Shown: positions 15,745-24,517 of the stretch, piece after piece
Numbering within the stretch: position 1 is the first letter of the stretch
Layout: every line of letters begins with the position of its first letter
Source of the DNA: Prevotella sp. HUN102
GTDB taxonomy: Bacteria > Bacteroidota > Bacteroidia > Bacteroidales > Bacteroidaceae
Reading direction: 5' to 3'
NCBI RefSeq assembly: GCF_000688375.1
Contig: NZ_JIAF01000004.1
Coordinates: 1,240,001-1,304,000 of the forward strand
DNA: 64,000 nucleotides
The notes under the pieces: generated by a model
What the model was told of the DNA's origin: nothing
Databases searched by the model: none
The model's input: only the letters and a program-made list of their open reading frames with translations
Translations under genes and position numbers: made by a program

Positions 15745-16842
15745 ATGTATAACAACAAAAATCAGAAAGCAATGACAAGAATGATTGCAATGTTTATGGC
15801 GGTTCTCATGAACTGCCTGGTAGGCGGCACCCTTGCCGTCGCTGCCGGTCTGTCTCCCATGACGGGTGCCGTCGGCATGAACGTACTTGCTGCCGTCATC
15901 GGACAGGCGGTTCCCGCCGGCAGTCTCCGTGTGGGCGTCTATACCGAGATATGGACTGGTGAGTTGGTGAAATACCTGCGCCGTGGTCTGGAGGCGACTT
16001 TCCTTGACGGCATTCCGGACAGTTCGAGTATCGTGAACAACGATGTCATCCACCTTGTAGAGGTCGGTGTTGATCCCGATGTATTGATCAACAACACGAC
16101 CTATCCTATTCCCCTTCAGGCTTTGGAGGACAAGGACATCGCCATCAAGCTGGACAAGTTCCAGACGAAGGTAACACCCATTACCGATGACGAACTCTAC
16201 GCATTGAGCTATGACAAGATGGCACGTGTGAAGGAAAGCCACGGCAATGCAATCGGCGACTCGAAGTTTGCCAAGGCTGCCCACGCCCTGTGTGCAAAGG
16301 AAGACACTGCCACCACGCCCGTACTGAAGACTACGGGCAAGTGCGATCCGGTAACGGGACGCCTGAAGATGACGCCGACCGATTTGCTGGACCTGAAACG
16401 TGCGCTGGACAAGCTGAAAGTTCCTGCCCAGGGACGTCGCCTCGTGCTTTGCAGCGATCATGCGAACGACCTGCTGGAAGTATCCCAGGTGTTCAAGGAA
16501 CAGTACAACATCAACCGCAATGACGGCACGGTAGGCAGGCTGTACGGCTTTGACATCTATGAGTTTGCTAACAATCCGCTGTACACCACTGCCGGCAAGA
16601 AAAAGGATGTCGGTGCCAGTGCTGCGACCGGTGAGTTCCAGTGCTCTTTCGCCTTCTATGTACCTCGTGTCTTCAAGGCTACAGGTTCCACGAAGATGTA
16701 CTACAGTGAGGCATCGACGGACCCGCAGAACCAGCGTTCACTCATCAACTTCCGTCACTACTTCATCTGCATGCCGAAAAAGACAGATGCCGGTGCAGTG
16801 ATGATGAGTGGCTACAAGGACCCCAGCCTTCCTGAGGGATAA
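15745..16842 (+). CDS. Major capsid protein
   Basis: This 365-residue protein starts one base after the protease stop, or possibly at the ATG at 15772. An unusual hydrophobic N-terminus (IAMFMAVLMNCLVGGTLAVAAG) precedes the coat body. Recognisable stretches are VYTEIWTGELVKYLR, FLDGIPDSSSIVNNDVIHLVEVG and KFQTKVTPITDDELYALSY. Its place after protease/scaffold and its length support the capsid call. Confidence 0.82.
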   Translation: MYNNKNQKAMTRMIAMFMAVLMNCLVGGTLAVAAGLSPMTGAVGMNVLAAVIGQAVPAGSLRVGVYTEIWTGELVKYLRRGLEATFLDGIPDSSSIVNNDVIHLVEVGVDPDVLINNTTYPIPLQALEDKDIAIKLDKFQTKVTPITDDELYALSYDKMARVKESHGNAIGDSKFAKAAHALCAKEDTATTPVLKTTGKCDPVTGRLKMTPTDLLDLKRALDKLKVPAQGRRLVLCSDHANDLLEVSQVFKEQYNINRNDGTVGRLYGFDIYEFANNPLYTTAGKKKDVGASAATGEFQCSFAFYVPRVFKATGSTKMYYSEASTDPQNQRSLINFRHYFICMPKKTDAGAVMMSGYKDPSLPEG

Positions 16843-16870
16843 ATCAAACCATAAAACAGATAACAAGCGT

Positions 16871-17155
16871 ATGAAACTGAAAGTAACAAGTGCGTTCCGC
16901 GACAGGGACGATCATGTAACAGTGTATGACCCGGATACCATTCTGGAGGTGAAAGACAAAGACCGCGCCCAGTCGCTCATAGACCGTGGCCTGTGCAAGG
17001 AGTTCAAGGGCAAAACTGCCCCTGCATATATCCTCGGCACAGAGGAAGATGGCAGCCAACCGGACGAAAGTGAGGCCGGTACGGACGAAAATCCGGATAC
17101 CGGCGCAGCAGGTCAGGAACAGAACCCTAACTCCAATCCTGAAGGCGATGAGTAA
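16871..17155 (+). CDS. Small head-region protein, unknown
   Basis: The ATG at 16871 gives 94 residues. The first 55 form a small beta-rich domain (LKVTSAFRDRDDHVTVYDPD). The C-terminal 40 are acidic and Gln-, Asn- and Gly-rich, probably disordered. A head decoration or completion role is plausible from position only. It overlaps the amidase start by eight bases. Confidence 0.6.
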   Translation: MKLKVTSAFRDRDDHVTVYDPDTILEVKDKDRAQSLIDRGLCKEFKGKTAPAYILGTEEDGSQPDESEAGTDENPDTGAAGQEQNPNSNPEGDE

Positions 17156-17615
17156 GCCGATAAAGTATCTTGTAATCCACTGCACCGCCACGCCGGAAGG
17201 CCGTGAGGTAAGCTCTGCGGAGATACGCCACTGGCACACCGACCCGGTAAGCAAGGGAGGGCGTGGCTGGAAGCAGGTGGGTTACACGGATATGGTGCAC
17301 CTCGACGGTCGCGTGGAACGGCTGGTGGACAACAACGAAGACGCCTGCGTCGATCCCTGGGAGGCTACCAACGGTGCCGCAGGCTTCAACAGCATAAGCC
17401 GACACATCGTATATGTAGGCGGCTGCGACAAGGCCATGAAGCCGAAGGATACCCAGACGGCAGCGCAGCGCGAGGCTTTGAAACGCTATGTGCAGGACTT
17501 TCACCGCCGCTTCCCCCAGATACGCATCGTGGGACACCATGAGCTGAACCCGGGCAAGGCCTGTCCTTCCTTTGACGTGCAGAAGTGGCTGCGCGAGATA
17601 GGAATCAGGCAGTAG
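17148..17615 (+). CDS. N-acetylmuramoyl-L-alanine amidase (endolysin)
   Basis: This 155-residue Amidase_2/PGRP-type enzyme cuts the amide bond between muramic acid and the stem peptide. Zinc ligands are visible: His in VIHCTAT (residue 11), His in VGHHELNPG, and Cys in KACPSFDV. No signal peptide is present, so it needs a holin or similar to leave the cytoplasm. The next two genes provide membrane proteins. Confidence 0.88.
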   Translation: MSKPIKYLVIHCTATPEGREVSSAEIRHWHTDPVSKGGRGWKQVGYTDMVHLDGRVERLVDNNEDACVDPWEATNGAAGFNSISRHIVYVGGCDKAMKPKDTQTAAQREALKRYVQDFHRRFPQIRIVGHHELNPGKACPSFDVQKWLREIGIRQ

Positions 17616-17635
17616 GCCCATAATATATTTAAGGT

Positions 17636-18226
17636 ATGGAACTCAGTGAAATTATCAATCTGGTGCTGGGTGGCGGCCTGGTGGCTACGATAGCAGCCAT
17701 CATCACATTGAAATCGACCGTGAGGAAAGCGAAAGCGGAAGCAGAGAAAGCGGAAGTAGAAGCCGAGACAGTCCGGATTGATAACACTGAGAAAGCCACC
17801 CGGGTGCTTATCGAGAATATTGTAAACCCATTAAAGGAAGAACTCAATGAAACAAGAAAAGACCTCAACGCGACCAAGCGCGAGATGGCACGTCTCCGCA
17901 AGGCCATCGACGATGCTAACAGCTGCCGTTATAGCGATGACTGCCCTGTGCTTCACCGCATGCGCATCGAGCAGAAAAAGCGTGAGCCGGGAGACAGCCA
18001 CGAGCCAAGAGGCGAACCGCCTCGACGTGGACAGCACGGTGAGCGTCGTAGAAACCTGGCGAACGCCCGTGAAGGTCCCGATGTCAGCGGTGAGCCTGAC
18101 GCTCAGCATGGACAGTCTGCGGCTGCTGCCGTCCGGGGCGGGCTACACAGCCCGGAAAGGACAGGCGAATGTGAAGGTAACGCGGAGGGCACCGACGGAG
18201 AAGGAACCGGAGCAGCTGGTGATTGA
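17636..18226 (+). CDS. Membrane coiled-coil protein, holin or i-spanin candidate
   Basis: This 196-residue protein begins with one membrane helix (INLVLGGGLVATIAAIITL, residues 7-25). A long Lys/Glu/Ala heptad coil follows (28-98), then CRYSDDCPVLHRM. The last 80 residues are low-complexity, Gly-, Arg- and Glu-rich, and overlap the following lipoprotein gene in another frame, so they may be little constrained. Topology and place after the amidase suggest a holin or inner-membrane spanin. Confidence 0.65.
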   Translation: MELSEIINLVLGGGLVATIAAIITLKSTVRKAKAEAEKAEVEAETVRIDNTEKATRVLIENIVNPLKEELNETRKDLNATKREMARLRKAIDDANSCRYSDDCPVLHRMRIEQKKREPGDSHEPRGEPPRRGQHGERRRNLANAREGPDVSGEPDAQHGQSAAAAVRGGLHSPERTGECEGNAEGTDGEGTGAAGD

Positions 18227-18449
18227 AGCCGGCTGCGACAGCCTGGAACTGGTGTGTGCCGGATATTCCAAGACCATCAGCACTCTGAAACGCCAGCTGA
18301 AGGAGGCCAGAAAGTCCAATAGCGAGCTTAGGGAAGAGACAAAGGAAAGTTCCGGAAACACCTTCCTCATGAGGCTCAAGTATTTTTGTGCTGGGCTTCT
18401 GTCCGGGATAATCGGAATAGTATTCACTTTTATAAAACTTAGAAAATGA
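17913..18449 (+). CDS. Lipoprotein with C-terminal membrane helix, u-spanin-like
   Basis: I start this gene at 17913, where MLTAAVIAMTALCFTAC forms a lipoprotein signal with Cys 17. The frame is open further up to 17847. A periplasmic region contains SLTLSMDSLRLLPSGAGY and a coiled segment (KTISTLKRQLKEARKSNSEL). The C-terminus carries a membrane helix (FCAGLLSGIIGIVFTFI). An outer-membrane lipid anchor plus an inner-membrane helix in one chain is the u-spanin layout. It shares 314 bases with the previous gene in a different frame. Confidence 0.65.
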   Translation: MLTAAVIAMTALCFTACASSRKSVSRETATSQEANRLDVDSTVSVVETWRTPVKVPMSAVSLTLSMDSLRLLPSGAGYTARKGQANVKVTRRAPTEKEPEQLVIEAGCDSLELVCAGYSKTISTLKRQLKEARKSNSELREETKESSGNTFLMRLKYFCAGLLSGIIGIVFTFIKLRK

Positions 18450-18949
18450 GCAAGAACAAGAAATTCATCTACGGCATCGCAGCCGTGAAGAAAGGAACCA
18501 CGCTGATAGGTTACATCGAGAAAGGCAGCTGGGACTGGGGCGGCACGAAGCCGGAGAGTGTGGACGTGGAAGCCGAGCAGGTTCCCGATGCGCCTGTGCT
18601 GACCCTGCTCCAGAAGAACGGACAGGTCAGTCCGACTTTCAACCTTATCCAGTTGGATTACGAGAACCTGAAGAACATTCTCGGCGGTGAGCTGGTGAAG
18701 ACTGGCAGTGGCGGCAATGAGAAGGTGACTGGCTGGAAAGCTCCCTCCTCCCTTGTGGAACTGAGAGACAAGTGGACCATCGACTTCGTGAGTGGCCAGA
18801 CTATGACCATTCCCAACGGTACCATTCTGGCCAACCTCGGCGGCAAGCTGACACTGACCGAAGTGTCGAAGGTAGAATGCCAGCTGAAGGTGAACAAGCC
18901 CGAGGATGGTGGTGCGCCTTATGAGATCAATGATACCACTGAAGGCTGA
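18446..18949 (+). CDS. Major tail tube protein
   Basis: This 167-residue protein looks like a long-tailed phage tube subunit: a beta-rich body with GYIEKGSWDWGGTKPESVDVEAEQVPDAPVLTL near the start and GKLTLTEVSKVECQLKV near the end. It lies immediately before the tail chaperone pair and the tape measure, which is the standard order. It overlaps its neighbours by a few bases on each side. Confidence 0.75.
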   Translation: MSKNKKFIYGIAAVKKGTTLIGYIEKGSWDWGGTKPESVDVEAEQVPDAPVLTLLQKNGQVSPTFNLIQLDYENLKNILGGELVKTGSGGNEKVTGWKAPSSLVELRDKWTIDFVSGQTMTIPNGTILANLGGKLTLTEVSKVECQLKVNKPEDGGAPYEINDTTEG

Positions 18950-19428
18950 TGGACGAGCAAGTAATCAGGAAGATCCAGAGAGAGGGAGCGGAAGCCTTGC
19001 TTGATGCGGGCGTTTCCCTCCCTCTCAAGGATTTAAGGATACCTTTCAGGAAAGAGCCGTTGCGGTTCCGGCTGACGATGAAGCGTCCCACACTTTCAAG
19101 ACAGATAAAGATAGCGCATGCTTATCTGTCAATGGACACGACGGCGGCTGAACTGGAAGCGATGGATCATAAGGAACAGATGCAGTTCCTTGCCAGGCAT
19201 GGCAGGACCTTGAGCCGTATCATCGCCCTGACGATGGAACGCTGGTGGCTGCCGGTATGGTTGCTTTCGTGGCTCGTGTTGCACTCGATGAAGTGGGAGT
19301 ACCAGAAGGCAGCCTTCAGCCAGTTCGTATTGCTGATGGGCACGCAGTCTTTTATACCTATTATCAGATCAGCAGAGATGACGAATCCGATGAAGCTGAG
19401 ACTGAGCCAACGAAAGAAGGGGAGTTAA
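18949..19428 (+). CDS. Tail assembly chaperone, first frame (G-like)
   Basis: This 159-residue protein lies between the tube and tape-measure genes, where tail assembly chaperones are encoded. It is helical, with a hydrophobic segment around WWLPVWLLSWLVLHSM (117-132). Its 3' part overlaps the second chaperone frame by 184 bases. The last codons (CGA AAG AAG GGG AGT TAA) offer an A AAG slip point at 19413-19416 for a -1 shift into that frame. Confidence 0.6.
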   Translation: MDEQVIRKIQREGAEALLDAGVSLPLKDLRIPFRKEPLRFRLTMKRPTLSRQIKIAHAYLSMDTTAAELEAMDHKEQMQFLARHGRTLSRIIALTMERWWLPVWLLSWLVLHSMKWEYQKAAFSQFVLLMGTQSFIPIIRSAEMTNPMKLRLSQRKKGS

Positions 19429-19658
19429 AGAGCCATTGGGAAAGCTCCCATAGCCCTTTCGGATTTATCTGGCAAATAGCCAGCGCTACGGGATGGAGCG
19501 TGGACTACATTCTGAATGGCGTAAATTTTCAGACACTTATCATGATGCTGAGTGATGCACCACGTTATGTTGATAGCCGTGAACAGAAGAAAGATCAGAC
19601 TGAAGAGGAGGAAGCTGAGGATATAGTAGGCTTTTTTCAAAGTAATTTAAACCAATAA
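19245..19658 (+). CDS. Tail assembly chaperone, second frame (T-like)
   Basis: This frame is -1 relative to the preceding gene and ends 5 bases before the tape-measure start. The part after 19428 (SPFGFIWQIASATGWSVDYILNGVNFQTLIMML) is protein-like and resembles the small chaperone region made only as a frameshift extension in lambda-type phages. The nominal ATG at 19245 is inside the first gene and may not be used. Confidence 0.55.
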   Translation: MAAGMVAFVARVALDEVGVPEGSLQPVRIADGHAVFYTYYQISRDDESDEAETEPTKEGELKSHWESSHSPFGFIWQIASATGWSVDYILNGVNFQTLIMMLSDAPRYVDSREQKKDQTEEEEAEDIVGFFQSNLNQ

Positions 19659-19662
19659 GACA

Positions 19663-22600
19663 ATGAAACCAGTAGAGATAGAATTCCTTATGCGTGATAA
19701 CCTCACGGCAGGACTTGACAAAAGCAAGATGAGTGTTGAGCAGCTCTTAGGAGCAGCTCGACGTGCTTCGCTCTTTATCAATGCTAAGATCAACGACCAG
19801 CATAAGGTAATTGATAGTGTCAATACTGACCTTGACCGTATGCAGCGTAAGTTGCAGACTATGAAACCAGGGACAGGACAACAAGAACTGCTTACGGAAA
19901 TTAGTGCTTGCAAGAAAGTACTTGCCGAAGAGATGGGTGTGCTTGAGGGGTTGGAAAAAGAATATCAGCAGGCACGGCAGGGCGTCAGTCAATTGGAGCA
20001 GGAATATAAGAAAATATCTGTATCAGAAGAGCAAGCAGCAGCTGCCAGCAAATCGCTCACCGAAAAGATAGCTGAGCAGAAGAGTGTCATCAAGCAGGTG
20101 GAGGCTGACGTGAAGGCTCTACAGAAAGCTTATGAGTCCGCAGCACCTGGCAAAGCACAAAATGAAGTAGCAGCCGATTTGAATGCAGCCAAACAAGCCT
20201 TAGAAGAAGAAAAGGGAATTCTAAATAGCCTGACAGAAGCACAGAATCGCAACAAGGAAAGCAATCAACGATTGTCGCGTCAACTACGTGAGCTGCAAAA
20301 CGACATGGCACGTATGCGTCTGAACGGCGAGCAGAATACCGAAGAGTACCAGAAGATGGCACAAAAGGCAGCTGAGTTCTCCGACACCTTAGGAGACTTG
20401 CGTGCACAGACAAGTATTCTCGCTAATGACGATGCGAACCTTCAGGGCTTCATCTCGGGAGTTAATGGTCTGTCTGGTGCATTCACCACAGCTACAGGTG
20501 TAATGTCGTTATTCGCATCAGAGAACGAGAATCTCGCAAAGATACAAGCTCGCGTGCAGAGTGTCATGGCTATCACCATGGGCTTGCAGCAGGTGTTTAA
20601 TACTCTTAACAAGGATAGTGCCTTCCGCCTTGTAACGCTTACAAAAGCAAAGGAGTTCCTTGCAGCTGCTAATTATCGGCTTGCAACATCGTTAGGTATA
20701 TCTAATGCTGCTGCAACTGCACTTATGGCAACTCTTACTCTTGGATTATCTGTAGTTATTACAGGTGTAATTGTAGCTTGGAATAAACTTTCAGATGCTC
20801 AGGAAGAAGCTGCGAAGAAAGCACAAGAACGTGTAGAAATTGAATCTCAGGGCAGAGCCGAGATGATTAAGACTCGATTCGAAATTGATACTATCCGTGA
20901 GAGTCTCAGGAATTTCAGTGGTACGAAGGAAGAAGAAAAGCAGAAGTGCGAGGAAATGAACCGTAAGTACGGTGAAGCCTTCGGATATTATGACTCTGTA
21001 GCAAAGTGGTATGATGTTCTGACACAAAAAGCAGAACAATATATACAGATGCTCTTTCTGCAAGCTAAGGCACAGGCACTGGTGAATAAGGCTGTAGAAG
21101 CTGACGAAAAATTAGCTAAACACAAAGCCACTAACCCAGATAATGCAGATACATCTATGGGGTGGTTTAAGAAGGCTTTATTGAGTTTTGGTTCTGCTAC
21201 ATCTAATGGAATCATTGATTCTCGTAAGATTATAAAAGATAGTAACAAGAAGGCTCATGATAAACGGACCAAAGAATTAGAGGCTGAGCGCGACAATAAT
21301 CTAAAGAACGCAGCTGATTTAACAAAGCAAGCTGCAAATATTGGAAAGAAGAATAATATTGGTGGGCATGCAGCACCTACAAAAAACAAAAAGAAAAAAA
21401 AGAAAGAGAAAGACGGGACAAAAGAAGCTGAGCAGCTTGCCAAGGAACTTCTTGCATTACAAAGAAAGAACCGCCAGGAGGAGATAGACCTTATTAAGGA
21501 AGGTTCTGACAAGAAAAGAAAGCAGATAAAAGAGAATTACGACAATGAACTTGCTGATTTGAAAGTACAGGAGAATAAATGGCGTAAGGCGCAAAAGGGT
21601 AAACTGACTAAAGCACAGGAAGATGCACTTACAGAATCTCGCAATCTTGCCACACAGAAAAAGCAGCATAACGAAGATGAGATAAATAAAGAAGAGCAAA
21701 AGAAACGCTTAGAGCAGCAGAGAAATGAAGTGCAGGCTATGAGTGAATATCTCAAGACTTATGGCTCTTTTCAGCAGCAAAAGCTTGCGATTGCTGAAGA
21801 TTATGCCCAACAGATAGCGGATATAGATGCTTCGGAAGTGAGCGAGACAACAAAGAAGTGGCAGAAAGCAAAGCTTCAGAAGGAATATCAAGAACGCCAG
21901 GCAAGTATGTCGTTCGAGGAAATCAGCCGTGGTATCGACTGGAATGCGCTCTTCAGCGGTGTAGGCAATCTGACCAAGGAGATGATGCAACCGATGATGG
22001 AGCAGCTGCGTGCCTACACAGAAACTGACGACTATAGGAACGCTTCAGCAGATACACAACAGAAAGTGACAGAGCTAATTCAGCAGATGAGACAGTATAT
22101 CGGTACTGACCAGAGTGCGACATGGCAGAAGTTGGACGAAGCCATCAAGCGATTTGCTGATAGCGTGGCTGTATACGACCAAGCTAAGAAAGATGAAGCT
22201 GCTGCCGTTGCTGCCGTGGAAGCAGGAAAGGTAGGACTCCGTGAAGGGAGAATCAATAAGGAAAGATACGATGAACTTGAAGCACGTGCTGAAGAGCTGG
22301 GGAGGACAACAGTACAAGCACGCGAGGATATGGACTCCTTCGGCAAAGCATTAAATAGGACATCTGAAGAAGTTGCTAACTTTACGTCTGGATTAACAAC
22401 GGCTCTCAATAACGCTAAGGCATGGCAGGGTGTAGATGGATACGGAGGCATACAGCAGTCAGTAGGACAGGTTGATGCACTCAAAGGTACGCTTGATTCT
22501 ATTCTTCCAACCATGGGAGACGGCATAGCAAAGAGTGTTGGCAGTGCTGTGTCAGGAGCAATGGGAAATGCGTTGTCCTCTCTTGGTGGCACGATGTCGG

Positions 22601-24030
22601 GCATTCTATCAAGCGGCATAGGAAGTATGGTTGGCATTATTGCACAAATACCCAGAATGATACTTGACCTTGCCAATAGTATCAAAAGCTTTGTTACTGG
22701 TGTTCTGAACTCACTGACGGAACTTATATCTTTGCGCTGGATAGACGATCTTGTAAATAGCATCTTGGAAGCTATCGGTAATCTTATCAATGCTATTTTT
22801 GACTTGCCAGAGAATTTATTTAAGGTACTTGAGTCTATTATAGTAAAAGGTATTGGAGGTTTGTTGGATACTGTTGTCGGACGTATCGGTAACGTTCTTT
22901 CCTTCGGACTGCTCAGTCATAAAGGTCCCAGCAGCTGGTTTACTAACAGTAACGAGGAGGAAGTGGCAAAATCAACTGATCGCCTGACAAAACGTAACGA
23001 ACTCCTGGAGCAGGCAATTGAGGACCTAACGGACGAGATGAAGACGGCACGAGGTGCTACGGCTATTCGCATATCACGCGATGCAGAGAAACTGCAGCGT
23101 GAAACGAACGAGAACTACAAACGTATTGCACAGGAACAGGCAGGCTATCACTCGGCACATCATAGTTTCAACGCCTACTGGAAAGGGTTTAGTCAAGAGC
23201 AAATAAATCGTTTCAGCTCTCAAATAGGCAGAAAATGGGACGGCAACTTGTGGAATCTCACTCCCGAAGAAATGAAGATATTACGTTCCAATGTCGATAT
23301 GTGGGAAAAGATTCAGAATACAGGTAAGGGAGACTATGGTGGTCGCGTAGCTGATAAGCTTAATGACTACATCGCACAAGCCGGCAAGCTGAAAGAAATA
23401 ACAGATGCTCTCTATGAGAACCTGACTACAACAACAAGGCAGAATGTCTTTGACGACTTCCTTAACTCACTTTATGCTCTCGCCAGTGGTTCGAAAGATG
23501 TCTTCAAAGAGATAGAAGAGAACTGGCAGACGATGGTAAACAAGATGGCAGTGAACAATCTTGTTGGTGCGAAGTTTCAGAAAAATCTTGAGAAGTGGTA
23601 CGAAAGTCTTGCAAAACTTAATGAAGAACGTGTTGATGGAAAGATAACTGATGCAGAATTCCGCAAGCGCCTCGATGCACTGAAAGAACAATACGAAAGT
23701 TATGTCAATAGTGCTAAGAATGACATAGAACAATTGCGTAATGAAGGTATTATTAAGGAGACAGACAAAGGTACAACCCAACAAGGCAAGAGTGGCGCAT
23801 TCACAGCAATGAGTCAAGACCAGGCAACAGAGCTTGAAGGGTTGTTCGTTAGTGGTCAGATGCATTGGGCAAGCATTGATGACCGCGTTGAAGATGTCAC
23901 AAAAAAGATGAGTGCAGCACAAGAGCATCTACGGAAGATTGAAGAGAACACAGGCAATAGTGCTGCTTCATTGAAAGAGATAGGTGCTGATGTGAAAAAA
24001 ATGATTAGGGACGGAGTAAAAGTTAGATAA
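19663..24030 (+). CDS. Tape measure protein
   Basis: This 1,455-residue protein is the largest in the prophage and would set tail length. Long charged coiled coils cover residues 40-260 and 560-730, with a poly-Lys stretch (KNKKKKKKEKD) near 570. Hydrophobic stretches lie near 345-370 (TALMATLTLGLSVVITGVIVAW) and 950-1010 (Gly- and Ser-rich). It follows the chaperones and precedes the tail tip genes. By the rough 1.5 angstrom per residue rule the tail would be near 220 nm, which is an estimate only. Confidence 0.9.
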   Translation: MKPVEIEFLMRDNLTAGLDKSKMSVEQLLGAARRASLFINAKINDQHKVIDSVNTDLDRMQRKLQTMKPGTGQQELLTEISACKKVLAEEMGVLEGLEKEYQQARQGVSQLEQEYKKISVSEEQAAAASKSLTEKIAEQKSVIKQVEADVKALQKAYESAAPGKAQNEVAADLNAAKQALEEEKGILNSLTEAQNRNKESNQRLSRQLRELQNDMARMRLNGEQNTEEYQKMAQKAAEFSDTLGDLRAQTSILANDDANLQGFISGVNGLSGAFTTATGVMSLFASENENLAKIQARVQSVMAITMGLQQVFNTLNKDSAFRLVTLTKAKEFLAAANYRLATSLGISNAAATALMATLTLGLSVVITGVIVAWNKLSDAQEEAAKKAQERVEIESQGRAEMIKTRFEIDTIRESLRNFSGTKEEEKQKCEEMNRKYGEAFGYYDSVAKWYDVLTQKAEQYIQMLFLQAKAQALVNKAVEADEKLAKHKATNPDNADTSMGWFKKALLSFGSATSNGIIDSRKIIKDSNKKAHDKRTKELEAERDNNLKNAADLTKQAANIGKKNNIGGHAAPTKNKKKKKKEKDGTKEAEQLAKELLALQRKNRQEEIDLIKEGSDKKRKQIKENYDNELADLKVQENKWRKAQKGKLTKAQEDALTESRNLATQKKQHNEDEINKEEQKKRLEQQRNEVQAMSEYLKTYGSFQQQKLAIAEDYAQQIADIDASEVSETTKKWQKAKLQKEYQERQASMSFEEISRGIDWNALFSGVGNLTKEMMQPMMEQLRAYTETDDYRNASADTQQKVTELIQQMRQYIGTDQSATWQKLDEAIKRFADSVAVYDQAKKDEAAAVAAVEAGKVGLREGRINKERYDELEARAEELGRTTVQAREDMDSFGKALNRTSEEVANFTSGLTTALNNAKAWQGVDGYGGIQQSVGQVDALKGTLDSILPTMGDGIAKSVGSAVSGAMGNALSSLGGTMSGILSSGIGSMVGIIAQIPRMILDLANSIKSFVTGVLNSLTELISLRWIDDLVNSILEAIGNLINAIFDLPENLFKVLESIIVKGIGGLLDTVVGRIGNVLSFGLLSHKGPSSWFTNSNEEEVAKSTDRLTKRNELLEQAIEDLTDEMKTARGATAIRISRDAEKLQRETNENYKRIAQEQAGYHSAHHSFNAYWKGFSQEQINRFSSQIGRKWDGNLWNLTPEEMKILRSNVDMWEKIQNTGKGDYGGRVADKLNDYIAQAGKLKEITDALYENLTTTTRQNVFDDFLNSLYALASGSKDVFKEIEENWQTMVNKMAVNNLVGAKFQKNLEKWYESLAKLNEERVDGKITDAEFRKRLDALKEQYESYVNSAKNDIEQLRNEGIIKETDKGTTQQGKSGAFTAMSQDQATELEGLFVSGQMHWASIDDRVEDVTKKMSAAQEHLRKIEENTGNSAASLKEIGADVKKMIRDGVKVR

Positions 24031-24032
24031 GT

Positions 24033-24497
24033 ATGACGAAGATATTGGAAGGACAAGTGCTTATCAATGGCACGGATATATATAAGGAGTATGGTGTGTT
24101 CTTAACCGAAGAACGAAAAGGTGGCAGAGATAATCTCAATGCTATCCTGGCACCAAGCAAGGCAAAGGACCATGTAGGTGTAGACATACGTGAACATAAC
24201 GGAAAGAAGTATTCCAAACAATTATTTCCTGCCAATGCTGAGCGTGACGTTACTTTGCACTTCGCCCAGTATGCACCTACACGCCAGCAGTGGCTTGAAC
24301 GATACATGTCGTTTATCCGCTTTTTAAAATCAGGCAACAATGGCTGGCTGACAATTACATTCACGACACTGAACCTTACAATCAAAGTATTCTATCTTGA
24401 CAGTAGTGCCTATCGCTCACTGACGTATCTATGGACCGAAGGCATACAGGCAAGTAGCTATAAGGTGAAGTTCCGTGAACCCGAACCAATCATATAA
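24033..24497 (+). CDS. Distal tail-like protein
   Basis: This 154-residue beta-rich protein starts 2 bases after the tape measure. An N-terminal VLINGTDIYKEYGVFL segment and the RDVTLHFAQYAPTRQQWLERY stretch fit a Dit-like adaptor at the base of a long flexible tail. The assignment is by size, composition and position. Confidence 0.6.
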   Translation: MTKILEGQVLINGTDIYKEYGVFLTEERKGGRDNLNAILAPSKAKDHVGVDIREHNGKKYSKQLFPANAERDVTLHFAQYAPTRQQWLERYMSFIRFLKSGNNGWLTITFTTLNLTIKVFYLDSSAYRSLTYLWTEGIQASSYKVKFREPEPII

Positions 24498-24517
24498 CGT
24501 TTAAACGCCATTTGAAT

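Noticed and set aside
15352..16461. 369-codon antisense frame over the capsid gene
   Set aside because: The sense capsid and protease genes explain the region, and the antisense product is low-complexity.
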